Below, piece after piece: positions 7,748-16,777 of a DNA stretch of 64,000 nucleotides (its first letter is position 1; the number at the start of each line of letters is the position of its first letter). The DNA comes from Rhodobacteraceae bacterium F11138 (GTDB lineage: Bacteria > Pseudomonadota > Alphaproteobacteria > Rhodobacterales > Rhodobacteraceae), in contig JAEKDP010000001.1 of assembly GCA_016521575.1 (NCBI GenBank), forward strand, positions 124,001 to 188,000, given 5' to 3'. A program made the translations under genes and the position numbers. The notes under the pieces were generated by a model, which worked only from the letters and a program-made list of their open reading frames with translations, had not been told where the DNA came from and did no database searches.

Positions 7748-9073
7748 ATGAAAATCGCAATGATTGGAACGGGATATGTCGGGTTGGTTTCAGGCGTATG
7801 TTTTTCCGATTTCGGTCATGATGTCATCTGTGTCGACCGGGACGCGGCAAAGATAGCCCGGCTGCGCCAGGGCCAGGTGCCGATTTACGAACCCGGTCTG
7901 GACGATCTGATGGCGCGCAATGTCGAGGCCGGGCGCCTGTCGTTTTCCACCGATCTTGCAGCGGCGGTGGACGGGGCCTCTGCCGTGTTCATCGCTGTCG
8001 GCACCCCGTCCCGCCGGGGCGACGGGCATGCGGATCTGACCTATGTAATGGCTGCCGCCGAGGAAATCGCCACCGCGCTCGCGGGATATACGGTCGTCGT
8101 CACCAAATCGACGGTGCCGGTTGGCACCAACCGAAAGGTCAGGCAGGTGATCGCCAAGGCCAATCCGGATGCTGAATTCGATGTCGCGTCCAACCCCGAG
8201 TTTCTGCGCGAAGGCGCGGCGATCGACGACTTCATGCGCCCGGATCGCATCGTTGTCGGCACACAGAACGAACGTGCCACCGAAGTGATGAACGACATCT
8301 ACCGGCCGCTCTATCTGCGTGACTTTCCGATCCTGACCACGGATCTGGAAAGCGCCGAGATGATCAAATACGCCGCCAACGCATTCCTTGCGACCAAGAT
8401 CACCTTTATCAACGAAATCGCCGCGTTGTGCGAACGCACCGGGGCAAACGTCAAACTGGTCAGCCAGGGCATGGGGCTGGACGGGCGTATCGGAAACAAG
8501 TTTCTGCATGCGGGGCCGGGATTTGGCGGCTCCTGCTTTCCCAAGGACACGCGCGCCCTGACCCGCATCGGTCAGGAATTCGGCGTGCCCATGCAGATCA
8601 CCGAAACCGTCATCAAGGTCAATGAAGAAGCGCGCCGCCGCATGGTGGACAAGGTCATGGACATGCTGGACGGCCAGGTGACAGGCAAAACCATTGCCGT
8701 GTTGGGGGTGACCTTCAAACCGAACACCGACGACATGAGAGAGGCCCCCTCGCTGACGGTTGTGCCGGCCCTGATCGGTGCCGGGGCAAAGGTGCGCGTC
8801 GTCGACCCCCAGGGCCGGCGCGAAGGCATCGATCTGCTGCCCGGGGTTCAGTGGTTTGACGACGTATACAAGGCCGCCAGGCAGGCCGACGCGGTGGTGA
8901 TCCTGACCGAATGGAACGAATTCCGCGCCCTTGACCTGAGCCGCATGGCGAAACAAATGGCGTTCCCGGCACTGGCCGATCTTCGCAATATCTATTCGGC
9001 CCAGGATGCCGAGCGGGCCGGATTTGCGCGCTATGTTTCGGTGGGCCGGGCGGATTATGGTGACACGCCCTGA
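7748..9073 (+). CDS. ugd: UDP-glucose 6-dehydrogenase
   Basis: A 441-residue NAD-dependent enzyme that oxidises UDP-glucose twice to UDP-glucuronate for exopolysaccharide and lipopolysaccharide synthesis. The N-terminal Rossmann motif GTGYVG is at 7-12. K207 sits in AEMIKYAANAF and the catalytic cysteine is C263 in GFGGSCFPKD, the family signature. The C-terminal UDP-binding domain begins near residue 315 (GVTFKPNTDDMREAPS). Length is normal. No other polysaccharide gene is next to it; it starts 76 bases after the amine oxidase and is probably a separate transcription unit. Confidence 0.95.
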   Translation: MKIAMIGTGYVGLVSGVCFSDFGHDVICVDRDAAKIARLRQGQVPIYEPGLDDLMARNVEAGRLSFSTDLAAAVDGASAVFIAVGTPSRRGDGHADLTYVMAAAEEIATALAGYTVVVTKSTVPVGTNRKVRQVIAKANPDAEFDVASNPEFLREGAAIDDFMRPDRIVVGTQNERATEVMNDIYRPLYLRDFPILTTDLESAEMIKYAANAFLATKITFINEIAALCERTGANVKLVSQGMGLDGRIGNKFLHAGPGFGGSCFPKDTRALTRIGQEFGVPMQITETVIKVNEEARRRMVDKVMDMLDGQVTGKTIAVLGVTFKPNTDDMREAPSLTVVPALIGAGAKVRVVDPQGRREGIDLLPGVQWFDDVYKAARQADAVVILTEWNEFRALDLSRMAKQMAFPALADLRNIYSAQDAERAGFARYVSVGRADYGDTP

Positions 9074-9217
9074 ACGCTGCGTGAAACCGGCACGCGGTGC
9101 GATGGGCACCCATTTCGGCACCTGCAAGGTTGCGCATCCGGCCAGCATCCAGCGTATCACCCGATGCGCTGTGATCATTGAAATCAGGCGGCCTAGCCAG
9201 CTTTGACGCCAAACGTT

Positions 9218-9910
9218 CTACAGCCTGTAGCCACCCGATACGGTCAGCACTTCGCCGGTTATGAACCCCGCCTGATCGCTGGCCAGAAACCGGACCGCCT
9301 GCGCCACGTCTTCGGGCGCGCCGATACGTCCCAGGGCAGTATCCTGCTCGAACAGCCGGGTCAGCTCGGTCGGGCGAGGTTCTTCGGGGATGTTGATCGC
9401 GCCCGGCGCGACGGCATTGACCCGGATGCCCCGTGCGCCCAGTTCCTTGGCCATGGCACGGGTCCATAGGTTCAGCGCGGCTTTGCTTGCCCCGTATATC
9501 GAGGCATCGCGCGGCGGCAGAACCGCATTCACCGACGAAATATTGACGATGGACGCACCGCGTTCGAGATGCGGCAGGGCCGCGGCCAGCATCGCCCCGG
9601 GCGCCAACAGGTTCACATCCAGCACCGCGCGGGCGGTGACGACATCGAAATCGTCCTTCGGGGTCGGTTTGACCAAACCGGCATTGTTGACGATGACATC
9701 CAGCCGCCCGAATTCGCGGATCACCCGATCCACCACCGAACGACAGGTTTGCGGGTCGGCAAGATCGGCCCGGATGCTTGTGATTGCTTCAGCCGCCTCA
9801 TTGGGACGGCTGGTGCGCCAAGTTATCGCAACGCGATGATCCGCAGCCAGATCCCGTGCGATTGCCCGGCCGATGCCACGCCCGCCGCCGGTGACAAGGG
9901 CAACTTTCAT
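9218..9910 (-). CDS. Short-chain dehydrogenase/reductase
   Basis: A 230-residue classical SDR. TGGGRGIG is at 7-14 (coenzyme site), NNAG at 75-78, and the catalytic set is Ser125/126, Tyr139 and Lys143 (YGASK). The C-terminal FLASDQAGFITG and SGGYRL are typical of the 3-oxoacyl-ACP reductase-like branch. It is the last gene of the minus-strand Liv/CoA-ligase cluster, 12 bases after the ligase stop. It may therefore reduce or oxidise a hydroxy or oxo group on the acyl-CoA made by the upstream enzymes. Substrate is not readable. Confidence 0.88.
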   Translation of the reverse strand: MKVALVTGGGRGIGRAIARDLAADHRVAITWRTSRPNEAAEAITSIRADLADPQTCRSVVDRVIREFGRLDVIVNNAGLVKPTPKDDFDVVTARAVLDVNLLAPGAMLAAALPHLERGASIVNISSVNAVLPPRDASIYGASKAALNLWTRAMAKELGARGIRVNAVAPGAINIPEEPRPTELTRLFEQDTALGRIGAPEDVAQAVRFLASDQAGFITGEVLTVSGGYRL

Positions 9911-9922
9911 CGCCCCGAGCCG

Positions 9923-11143
9923 TCAGTCATAGCTGCGTTGATCTTCGATCACCAGTCCGTCCTTGGGCAAGCTGCCCGGCGCGACGATCTCGACCGCGCC
10001 TTTCATCTTCAGAACATCGGTCACGGTTCGGGCATAGGCATTGCCGTTGCCTCCGGTTGCCTCGATCTGGACCGTCATCGCGTCCATTTCGCCCTGACGG
10101 CTGGCAATGACCCGCGCCTTGACGATCTCGTCATGCTTGGCAACCAGTGCGGCGACCTGCTCGGGGCGAATGAACATGCCCTTGATCTTGGTGGTCTGAT
10201 CCGCCCGTCCCATCCAGCCCTTGATGCGCATGTTGGTGCGCCCACAGGAGGATTGTCCGGCCATCATCGCGCTGAGATCGCCAGTGGCGAAACGGATCAG
10301 CGGGTAATCCGGGTTCAGGGTGGTCACGACGACCTCCCCGACCTCACCCGGCGCGACAGGGGTTCCCGTGCCCGGGGTGACGATCTCGACGATCACATGC
10401 TCATCGACGATCATGCCCTCCATCGCAGCACTTTCATAGGCGATACTGCCCAGATCGGCGGTGCCATAGGATTGCAGACAGGCGATGCCGCGATCCGCAT
10501 ATTCCGCACGCATGGACGGGAACAACGCGCCGCCGCCGACACTGGCCCTGGTGAAGCCCAGCTTCACCCCCATGCTGTCGGCCTTGTCCAGGATCACCTT
10601 CAGATAGTCCGGCGTGCCCGCATAGGCGGTGGTGCCCACATCGCGCGCCGCCGTCACCTGCAGTTCGGTCTGTCCGGTGCCCGCAGGCAATACCGCGGCC
10701 CCGACAGCCCGCGCTCCATTTTCAAACAGCATCCCCGCAGGGGTCAGATGGTAGCCGAAACAGTTCTGCACGATGTCATCCGGACCGATCCCCACCGCAT
10801 GCAGCACCCGTCCGAAGCGCCACCAATCATGGCCGACGCCGCCCGGTTCATAAATCGGTCCTGGCGATTGAAAGATATGGGCATAGCCCGAAGCGGGGCG
10901 CGTGGAGAAGCCTCCGAAGGGCGGGTTGGCCGCCTGTGCCTTGCCCAGTTCGGATTTGCGCAGCACCGGCAACACCGCCAGTGCCGCCGCATCGGTGATT
11001 GCGTCGGCATCGACACCGGCCAACGTGTCGGCATATCCGGCCAAGCCTTTGGCGCGGGCAATCTGCAGCGGCAGATCACGGGCCAGATCGGCTGCCCGCT
11101 GATCCGCGCTACGCGTTTCCAGTTCGTCGTAGTAGCCGGTCAT
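9923..11143 (-). CDS. Phenylacetate-CoA ligase-like AMP-forming ligase
   Basis: A 406-residue adenylate-forming enzyme of the PaaK/AMP-binding branch, which activates aromatic acids to CoA thioesters. The adenine-proximal motif appears as SYGTADLG, the hinge aspartate region as IRFATGDLSAM, and the C-terminal small domain (about 310-406) has GRADQTTKIKGMFIRPEQV. Gene order puts it downstream of livF and upstream of an SDR, in a cluster headed by a second CoA ligase. Members of this layout are often annotated for phenylacetate or other aromatic acids, so an aromatic or cyclic acid substrate is a reasonable inference. Confidence 0.85.
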   Translation of the reverse strand: MTGYYDELETRSADQRAADLARDLPLQIARAKGLAGYADTLAGVDADAITDAAALAVLPVLRKSELGKAQAANPPFGGFSTRPASGYAHIFQSPGPIYEPGGVGHDWWRFGRVLHAVGIGPDDIVQNCFGYHLTPAGMLFENGARAVGAAVLPAGTGQTELQVTAARDVGTTAYAGTPDYLKVILDKADSMGVKLGFTRASVGGGALFPSMRAEYADRGIACLQSYGTADLGSIAYESAAMEGMIVDEHVIVEIVTPGTGTPVAPGEVGEVVVTTLNPDYPLIRFATGDLSAMMAGQSSCGRTNMRIKGWMGRADQTTKIKGMFIRPEQVAALVAKHDEIVKARVIASRQGEMDAMTVQIEATGGNGNAYARTVTDVLKMKGAVEIVAPGSLPKDGLVIEDQRSYD

Positions 11144-11208
11144 CTTGGCTGTCCTTCAAATTTGCGCCTTGTTGTGCGGCGATCGGGGTGCTGGGCGTGA
11201 TGTTGTCA

Positions 11209-12045
11209 TCAGCTGAGCCATCTTTTGCGACGCCGATAGCTGCGCACGTCGCGGAACGATTTGCGCCCGTCATCCGACATGCCAAGGTAGAATTCCTTGA
11301 CGTCCGGATTTTCGCGCAGTTCGGCGGCGGGACCATCCATCACGACGCGCCCGGATTCCAGAATGTACCCGTAATGCGCAAAGCGCAGCGCGACATTGGT
11401 ATTCTGTTCCGCAAGCAGGAAGGACACGCCCTCCTGTTCGTTCAGATCCTTGACGATCCCGAAAATTTCCTCGACCAGCTGCGGCGCCAGGCCCATGCTG
11501 GGTTCGTCCAGCAAGATGGTTTCCGGCTTGGACATCAGCGCGCGTCCGATCGCAACCATCTGCTGTTCTCCGCCCGACGTGTACCCCGCCTGGCTTTTGC
11601 GTCTTTCTCGCAGGCGCGGAAAGTAGGTATAGACCTTTTCCAGATCGGCCATCATCTCGCCCTTGCCTTCGGATCGGGTGTAGAATCCCGTCAGCAGATT
11701 TTCTTCCACCGTCAGGTGCTCAAAACAGTGCCGCCCCTCCATCACCTGGATGACGCCACGGCGGACCAACTCGGCCGGGTCCAGTTCATGCACGGCTTCG
11801 CCCCGGTGCTTGATCGACCCTTTGGTGACCTCGCCGCGTTCGGAATGCAGCAGATTGCTGATCGCCTTGAGCGTGGTGGTCTTGCCCGCCCCGTTGCCAC
11901 CCAAGAGCGCGGTTATACCGCCCCGGGGCACGTTCAGGCTGACCCCCTTCAGCACCAGGATCACATGATTGTAGATCACTTCGATGTTGTTGACTTCCAG
12001 CAGGGTCTCGGCCTGCACGTCAGCGGTCTTGGCAGCATCCAGCAT
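11209..12045 (-). CDS. livF: Branched-chain-type ABC transporter ATPase (LivF)
   Basis: A 278-residue ATPase from the ATG at 12045, which has GGAAAG 8 bases upstream; an ATG six codons earlier has a poorer site. Walker A GGNGAGKTT, signature SGGEQQMVAIGRAL, Walker B TILLDEPS and the switch loop LLAEQNTNVAL give the LivF type, which ends its Walker B with SMGL rather than AGMN. A C-terminal extension of about 30 residues (DDGRKSFRDVRSYRRRKR) is Arg/Lys-rich. It follows the binding-protein gene after a strong hairpin and precedes the PaaK-like ligase. Confidence 0.93.
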   Translation of the reverse strand: MLDAAKTADVQAETLLEVNNIEVIYNHVILVLKGVSLNVPRGGITALLGGNGAGKTTTLKAISNLLHSERGEVTKGSIKHRGEAVHELDPAELVRRGVIQVMEGRHCFEHLTVEENLLTGFYTRSEGKGEMMADLEKVYTYFPRLRERRKSQAGYTSGGEQQMVAIGRALMSKPETILLDEPSMGLAPQLVEEIFGIVKDLNEQEGVSFLLAEQNTNVALRFAHYGYILESGRVVMDGPAAELRENPDVKEFYLGMSDDGRKSFRDVRSYRRRKRWLS

Positions 12046-12074
12046 GGGGTGTCTTTCCGGCATTACCTAAGTGT

Positions 12075-12103
12075 GTCCCGGCAACCACGACGGCTGCCGG
12101 GAC
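12075..12103 (-). terminator. 12-bp-stem hairpin after the binding-protein gene
   Basis: On the minus strand GTCCCGGCAGCC pairs with GGTTGCCGGGAC around a 5-base loop (one G-T wobble). It fills most of the 66-base gap between the binding-protein stop and livF. No T-run follows, so it is more likely an mRNA-stabilising or attenuating intercistronic hairpin than a full terminator. Confidence 0.55.
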
Positions 12104-12111
12104 GGTGCGGC

Positions 12112-13395
12112 TTAGTCGCAGCGCGACTCGATGTTGTTTTCCGCCGCAAAGGCAGCGGAATCTTCAGCGATCAGGGCGCCGATCACTTCGGAATCGGTTG
12201 GTTTGAAGTCCGAGATCAGCGACCAGGTCTTGGTTTCCGCGTCCCATTCATTGACGCCGACCATGCCATTGCCGCCGTGGTTGCGGCAGGTGACCTTGAA
12301 GCTGGGCCCGAAGTTGGGCATGCCCAGGGCGCTCATTTTTTCTTCGGTGATCTCCAGGTTCTCCATGCCGTCAAGCATCATTGCGGCGGTTATGTCCGCG
12401 GTGCCGTGGATCTCTTGCGCGGTCTTGGCGGCTTCGGCGGCCAGCATCGCGGCATACAAGCCCCGGTTATACAGCACATTGCCGATCTGATCGCCTGCGC
12501 CGGCGGCCTTGCCCGTATCGACGACATACTTCTGGATGTCATCGAACACAGGGAAGTCACGGCCCACGTTGTGGAAGGTCACGGCTTTGTAGCCATCCGC
12601 AGCCGCACCGGCGGGCAGAACGTCATGTTCCGCACCCGACCACCAGATACCGATGAAGTTTTCCATCGGGAACCGGATGTTCGCGGCCTCTTGAATGGCG
12701 ACCTGGTTCATGACGCCCCAGCCCCACATGGTGACATAATCCGGCTTTTCACGACGGATCTGCAGCCATTGGGATTTCTGTTCCTGACCCGGGTGATCCA
12801 CGGGCAGAAGCATCAGTTCGAAGCCATGCTTCTTGGACAATTCCTCCAGTGTGCGGATCGGTTCCTTGCCGTAGGCCGAGTTGTGGTAGACCAGCGCCAG
12901 TTTCTTGCCCTTGAGGTCACCATCGTTGGTTTCCAGCAGGTAGTTGACCACGCCCGAAGCACCGTCCCAATAGTTGGCCGGATAATTGAACACATTGCTG
13001 AACACGTCGCCATTCTTGGCCGAGGTACGGCCATACCCCATCGTATGCAGCGGGATCCCGTCGGCGGTGACTTTCGGGATCAGCTGATATGTGATGCCCG
13101 TCGAAAGCGGCTGATAGACCAGCGGGCTGTCGCCCTTGGTCGCTTCGTAGCATTCCACGCCTTTTTCCGTGTTATACCCGGTTTCGCATTCGGTCACTTT
13201 GACCTTTACGCCACCGATGCCGCCGTCACGTTCGTTCAGCAGCGTGAAATAGTCGTTGTACCCATCCGAAAACGGGATGCCGCCAGCGGCATATGGACCC
13301 GTACGATAGCTCAGATCCGGGAATGACAGGTCGGCCAGCGCCGGGCCAGCGGCCAGTGCGGCGCCAAGCGCCAGAGATGTCAGTTTCAGTTTCAT
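12112..13395 (-). CDS. Liv-type ABC transporter substrate-binding protein
   Basis: A 427-residue periplasmic binding protein of the type-I LivJ/LivK fold. I start at 13395, where MKLKLTSLALGAALAAG begins a clean signal peptide (cleavage after ALA near residue 21) and GGGAGGA stands upstream. The mature protein has the two-lobed pattern with LALVYHNSAYGKEPI and YVTMWGWGVMNQ in the hinge and ligand regions. It is longer than amino-acid-binding LivJ/K (about 350), as in the branch that sits with acyl-CoA ligases. Ligand is probably a carboxylic acid, perhaps aromatic, judged only by neighbours. Confidence 0.9.
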   Translation of the reverse strand: MKLKLTSLALGAALAAGPALADLSFPDLSYRTGPYAAGGIPFSDGYNDYFTLLNERDGGIGGVKVKVTECETGYNTEKGVECYEATKGDSPLVYQPLSTGITYQLIPKVTADGIPLHTMGYGRTSAKNGDVFSNVFNYPANYWDGASGVVNYLLETNDGDLKGKKLALVYHNSAYGKEPIRTLEELSKKHGFELMLLPVDHPGQEQKSQWLQIRREKPDYVTMWGWGVMNQVAIQEAANIRFPMENFIGIWWSGAEHDVLPAGAAADGYKAVTFHNVGRDFPVFDDIQKYVVDTGKAAGAGDQIGNVLYNRGLYAAMLAAEAAKTAQEIHGTADITAAMMLDGMENLEITEEKMSALGMPNFGPSFKVTCRNHGGNGMVGVNEWDAETKTWSLISDFKPTDSEVIGALIAEDSAAFAAENNIESRCD

Positions 13396-13489
13396 CGGGT
13401 TTATTCCTCCCATTTGTATTGGTCCGATGTGGTCGCCCGTGAACGTGTCAGGGCCTTTTGTCAGGCAGATGTTTCCCGCCCCGTGATGT

Positions 13490-14566
13490 CTAGTGCGGAA
13501 AGGGCCACAGTCTCAGCTTCTCCTTGGCCAGCCGCCAGAGTTGCGCCAAACCGTGCGGCTCGACAATCAGAAAGAAGATGATCAGGGCCCCGACGATGAC
13601 CAGTTGGAAATGCGCCACGATATCCGTCGGCCAGCCCATCAAGTCCACGCCCAGCACCTTGAGCCCCACCGGCAGCAGGACCAGGAATGCGGCCCCGGCA
13701 AAGGATCCAAAGATAGATCCCAGCCCGCCGATGATGACCATGAACAGCACCAGGAACGATTTCTGGATGCTGAATGCCTCGCCGACTTCGACCGCGCCCA
13801 GATAGACCGAGAAAAACAGCGCCCCGGCGATGCCGACGAAAAAGGAACTGACCGCAAAGGCCGACAGCTTGGCGCGCAACGGGTTCACACCGATGATCTC
13901 GGCGGCGATATCCATGTCACGGATCGCCATCCAGCTGCGCCCGACGGTCCCGCGCGTCAGGTTGCGCGCAATCAGCGCCGAGACGGCACAGAAGACCAGG
14001 CAGAACAGATAGGTCGTCGAGGCGGCGGCATTGGGCCCGGTGACTTCGAACCCGAACACGGCACGTTCCGGCGCATTGATCTGCCCCGACGCGGAATAGT
14101 TGTAGAACCACGGCACCTTGTTGAACAGCCACAGCAAAAAGAACTGCGCCGCCAGCGTCGCCACCGCCAGATAGAAGCCCTTGATGCGCAGGCTGGGCAG
14201 ACCGAACAGGACGCCGACAAACGCCGTGATCCCCCCGGCCAGAATGATGTGGATGAACATGCTGACATCCGGAAATGCAGTCATCAGCTTGTAGCAGGCA
14301 TAGGCCCCCACCGCCATGAACCCGCCGGTGCCCAGACTGACCTGACCGCAGTATCCGGTCAGGATGTTCAGCCCGATTGAAGCGATGGCATAGATCAGGA
14401 AGGGCAGCAGGATGGCATTGGCCCAGTAGTCGTTGATGATGAAAGGCACCACCAGGAATGCCACGACCAGGACGGCATAGTACCGATATCGGTCGAACCT
14501 GATCGGAAAGGTCTGACTGTCAGATGTATAGGTGGTATGGAAATCACCGGCTTCACGATAGAGCAT
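13490..14566 (-). CDS. livM: Liv-type ABC permease (LivM)
   Basis: A 358-residue inner-membrane permease with roughly nine to ten hydrophobic helices. The family stretch GIAGALFFSVYLGAV and the downstream GGLGSIFGSFAGAAFL match LivM. The N-terminus MLYREAGDFHTTYTSDSQTF is a soluble extension of about 30 residues before the first helix. The start lies 3 bases after the stop of the small membrane gene upstream, so it is in the same operon. It pairs with LivH to form the translocation pathway. Confidence 0.92.
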   Translation of the reverse strand: MLYREAGDFHTTYTSDSQTFPIRFDRYRYYAVLVVAFLVVPFIINDYWANAILLPFLIYAIASIGLNILTGYCGQVSLGTGGFMAVGAYACYKLMTAFPDVSMFIHIILAGGITAFVGVLFGLPSLRIKGFYLAVATLAAQFFLLWLFNKVPWFYNYSASGQINAPERAVFGFEVTGPNAAASTTYLFCLVFCAVSALIARNLTRGTVGRSWMAIRDMDIAAEIIGVNPLRAKLSAFAVSSFFVGIAGALFFSVYLGAVEVGEAFSIQKSFLVLFMVIIGGLGSIFGSFAGAAFLVLLPVGLKVLGVDLMGWPTDIVAHFQLVIVGALIIFFLIVEPHGLAQLWRLAKEKLRLWPFPH

Positions 14567-14568
14567 GG

Positions 14569-14832
14569 TCAGATCGTTCCCTTGGACTGTGCGCGGTTGC
14601 GTGTTTCAGCATCCAGTTGGTTGGATTTGCGGGCATACCCGCTGGCTTCGGCGGCGCGCGCGAGGATCATGTAGGTGGCGCAACCGGCGATCAGCCCCCC
14701 AAAGGCCAATATCGCGGCGATGACCAACTGCCCCTGGGTCAGCCCATCGGCGGTCAGCGCCAGATAGCCAAAGGCCCAGAACCCGGACCAGGCGATGACA
14801 TTGGCTATGGCGATCAGCTTGATCATGGTCAC
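14569..14832 (-). CDS. Small two-helix membrane protein inside the Liv operon
   Basis: An 87-residue protein of unknown function. Two hydrophobic segments are visible, at about residues 3-29 (ending YLALTADG) and 34-60 (VIAAILAFGGLIAGCATYMI). A hydrophilic, charged tail follows (ARKSNQLDAETRNRAQSKG). Its start overlaps the end of livH by four bases and its stop is 3 bases before livM, so it is translated as part of the operon. That, plus codon use like its neighbours, argues that it is real. A helper of the permease pair is a guess from position alone. Confidence 0.8.
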   Translation of the reverse strand: MTMIKLIAIANVIAWSGFWAFGYLALTADGLTQGQLVIAAILAFGGLIAGCATYMILARAAEASGYARKSNQLDAETRNRAQSKGTI

Positions 14833-15839
14833 ACCCGCTCGATGATCTTTTCGCCGAACAGCCCCTGCGGACGGAACACCAGAAAGACCAGTGCCAGCAC
14901 ATAGGCGAACCAGTTCTCGGTCGCCCCCCCAAGGAAAGGCGCGCCAATGGCGAATTCGAACAGTTTCTCACCGACCCCGATGATCAGCCCGCCGACAATC
15001 GCGCCGGGGATCGAGGTAAACCCGCCCAGCATCAGAACCGGCAGCGCCTTGAGCGCGATCAGCGACAGGCTGAACTGCACCCCGGATTTGGCGCCCCACA
15101 TGATCCCGGCAACCAAGGCGACGAACCCGGCCAGCGACCAGACCAGAACCCAGATGAAGTTCAGCGAAATTCCCACCGACAGCGCCGCCTGATGGTCATC
15201 CGCCACGGCACGCAAGGCCCGCCCCTGCTTGGTGTACTGGCTGAAGGCGATCAGCGCGATCACCAGGATCGCGGCCACGATGGTTGCCGTGATGTCCAGA
15301 TTGTCGATAAAGAAGCCATAACCGAACCAGCCATAGGTCACCGTGTCGATTGTCTCGTTGATGCCCTGGGGCAGGCAACCCGTCTCGCCAAACAGGCAGA
15401 CATCCAGTGTCTTGATCTCGGAGCCCCACATCAGGTCGGCCACACCTTCCAGGAAATAGGCCAGACCAATGGTCGCCATGAACAGGATGATCGGTTCCTG
15501 CCCGACCAGATGGCGGAACACGAACCGCTGAACACACCACGCCAGCAGTACCATCACGCCAACCGTCAGCGCGATCGCCAGCAAAGCCGGCAGATGCCAG
15601 CCGAAATGATGCAGGTCGGTGCCGAAGGTGGCGTTGATCAGATGGGCAAAGGGCACCTGCCCGTTCATGATCCCCACCAGCGTCATTGCTGCAAACAGCG
15701 CCATGACCCCCTGGGCAAAGTTGAAAATGCCGCTGGCCTTGTAGATCAGAACGAAGCCCAACGCGACCAGCGCATACAGCACCCCGGCCATCAACCCGTT
15801 GAGCGTGACCTCCATCGCGAATACGAATTGGTCAGACAT
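14829..15839 (-). CDS. livH: Liv-type ABC permease (LivH)
   Basis: A 336-residue permease, with about eight to nine transmembrane helices. The N-terminus FAMEVTLNGLMAGVLYALVA and the segment LPVLMLGGFTSIPGAIVGGL are LivH signatures; the latter includes the cytoplasmic coupling region. A loop between helices of about 30 residues, with two cysteines (DVCLFGETGCLPQG), is longer than in amino-acid LivH and may be periplasmic. It overlaps the small membrane gene downstream and follows livG by 29 bases. Confidence 0.92.
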   Translation of the reverse strand: MSDQFVFAMEVTLNGLMAGVLYALVALGFVLIYKASGIFNFAQGVMALFAAMTLVGIMNGQVPFAHLINATFGTDLHHFGWHLPALLAIALTVGVMVLLAWCVQRFVFRHLVGQEPIILFMATIGLAYFLEGVADLMWGSEIKTLDVCLFGETGCLPQGINETIDTVTYGWFGYGFFIDNLDITATIVAAILVIALIAFSQYTKQGRALRAVADDHQAALSVGISLNFIWVLVWSLAGFVALVAGIMWGAKSGVQFSLSLIALKALPVLMLGGFTSIPGAIVGGLIIGVGEKLFEFAIGAPFLGGATENWFAYVLALVFLVFRPQGLFGEKIIERV

Positions 15840-15868
15840 GCGATTGCCCCCCTGTCCCTGCTACCGGC

Positions 15869-16687
15869 TCAGTCATGTTCCACCCCCAGATAGGCATCGA
15901 TGACTTCCTGGTTGTTGCGCACCTCGTCGGGCGTGCCGTCGCCGATCTTCTTGCCATAGTCCATCACCACCACGCGGTCGGACAGGTCCATGACCACGCC
16001 CATGTCATGCTCGATCAGCGCGATGGTGGTGCCGAACTCGTCGTTCACGTCCAGGATAAAGCGGCTCATGTCCTCTTTTTCCTCGACATTCATCCCCGCC
16101 ATCGGCTCATCCAGCAGCAACAGCTTGGGCTCGGCAGCCAGCGCGCGGGCCAGTTCGACCCGCTTCTTCAACCCATATGGCAAACGTGCCACCGGGGTCT
16201 TGCGGATCGCCTGAATTTCCAGAAAGTCGATGATCTTCTCGGCAATCTCGCGGTTCGCGGTCTCTTCGGCCTCGGCGCGCCCCTTCCACAGGGCCTGCGA
16301 AAACATCCCCGTCCTCATATGGGTCAGGCGTCCGGTCATCACATTGTCCAGCACGCTCATGCCTTCGAACAGGGCAATGTTCTGAAAGGTCCGCGCGATG
16401 CCCTGACGGGCCACCTCATAGGGCTTCATCTGCGGGCGCGGCTTGCCCCGGAACCAGACCTCGCCCTCCTGCGGCACATAGAAACCGGACATCACGTTCA
16501 ACATCGAAGACTTGCCCGCGCCGTTCGGCCCGATGATGGCGCGTATCTCGCCCTCGCGAATGTCGAAACTGATATCGGTGATCGCCTTCACACCGCCGAA
16601 CCGCAGCGTGATGTTCTTCATCTCCATCACCACGCCGCCGATCTTGCGGCCATCTGCGGTGGTGTATCCTTCGGAAGCATCAAGCAT
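15869..16687 (-). CDS. livG: Liv-type ABC transporter ATPase (LivG)
   Basis: A 272-residue ATPase with Walker A GPNGAGKSS, the LivG-type insert after it (FYVPQEGEVWFRGKP), the signature RLPYGLKKRVELARALA and Walker B LLLLDEPMAGMN. The Met-Asn after Walker B and the LPYG form of the signature separate LivG from LivF. AAAGGA stands 7 bases before the ATG. It is the second gene of the operon, after the large acyl-CoA synthetase. Confidence 0.93.
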   Translation of the reverse strand: MLDASEGYTTADGRKIGGVVMEMKNITLRFGGVKAITDISFDIREGEIRAIIGPNGAGKSSMLNVMSGFYVPQEGEVWFRGKPRPQMKPYEVARQGIARTFQNIALFEGMSVLDNVMTGRLTHMRTGMFSQALWKGRAEAEETANREIAEKIIDFLEIQAIRKTPVARLPYGLKKRVELARALAAEPKLLLLDEPMAGMNVEEKEDMSRFILDVNDEFGTTIALIEHDMGVVMDLSDRVVVMDYGKKIGDGTPDEVRNNQEVIDAYLGVEHD

Positions 16688-16777
16688 CGGCTGTTCCTTT
16701 CCTGATCCGCAGCATCGCCGCTCTGCGGGACGGCGGGCGGGGCGATGACCGCAGGTCGAGCGCCGTACCTCCGGACC

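Noticed and set aside
9074..9217. Possible small gene or RNA between ugd and the SDR
   Set aside because: Only short frames that run out of the neighbouring gene; no ribosome site, no clear hairpin or T-run.
10999..13326. Open frame of 775 codons antisense to the Liv binding protein and LivF
   Set aside because: Covers two well-supported genes and an intergenic hairpin; no family motif in the translation.
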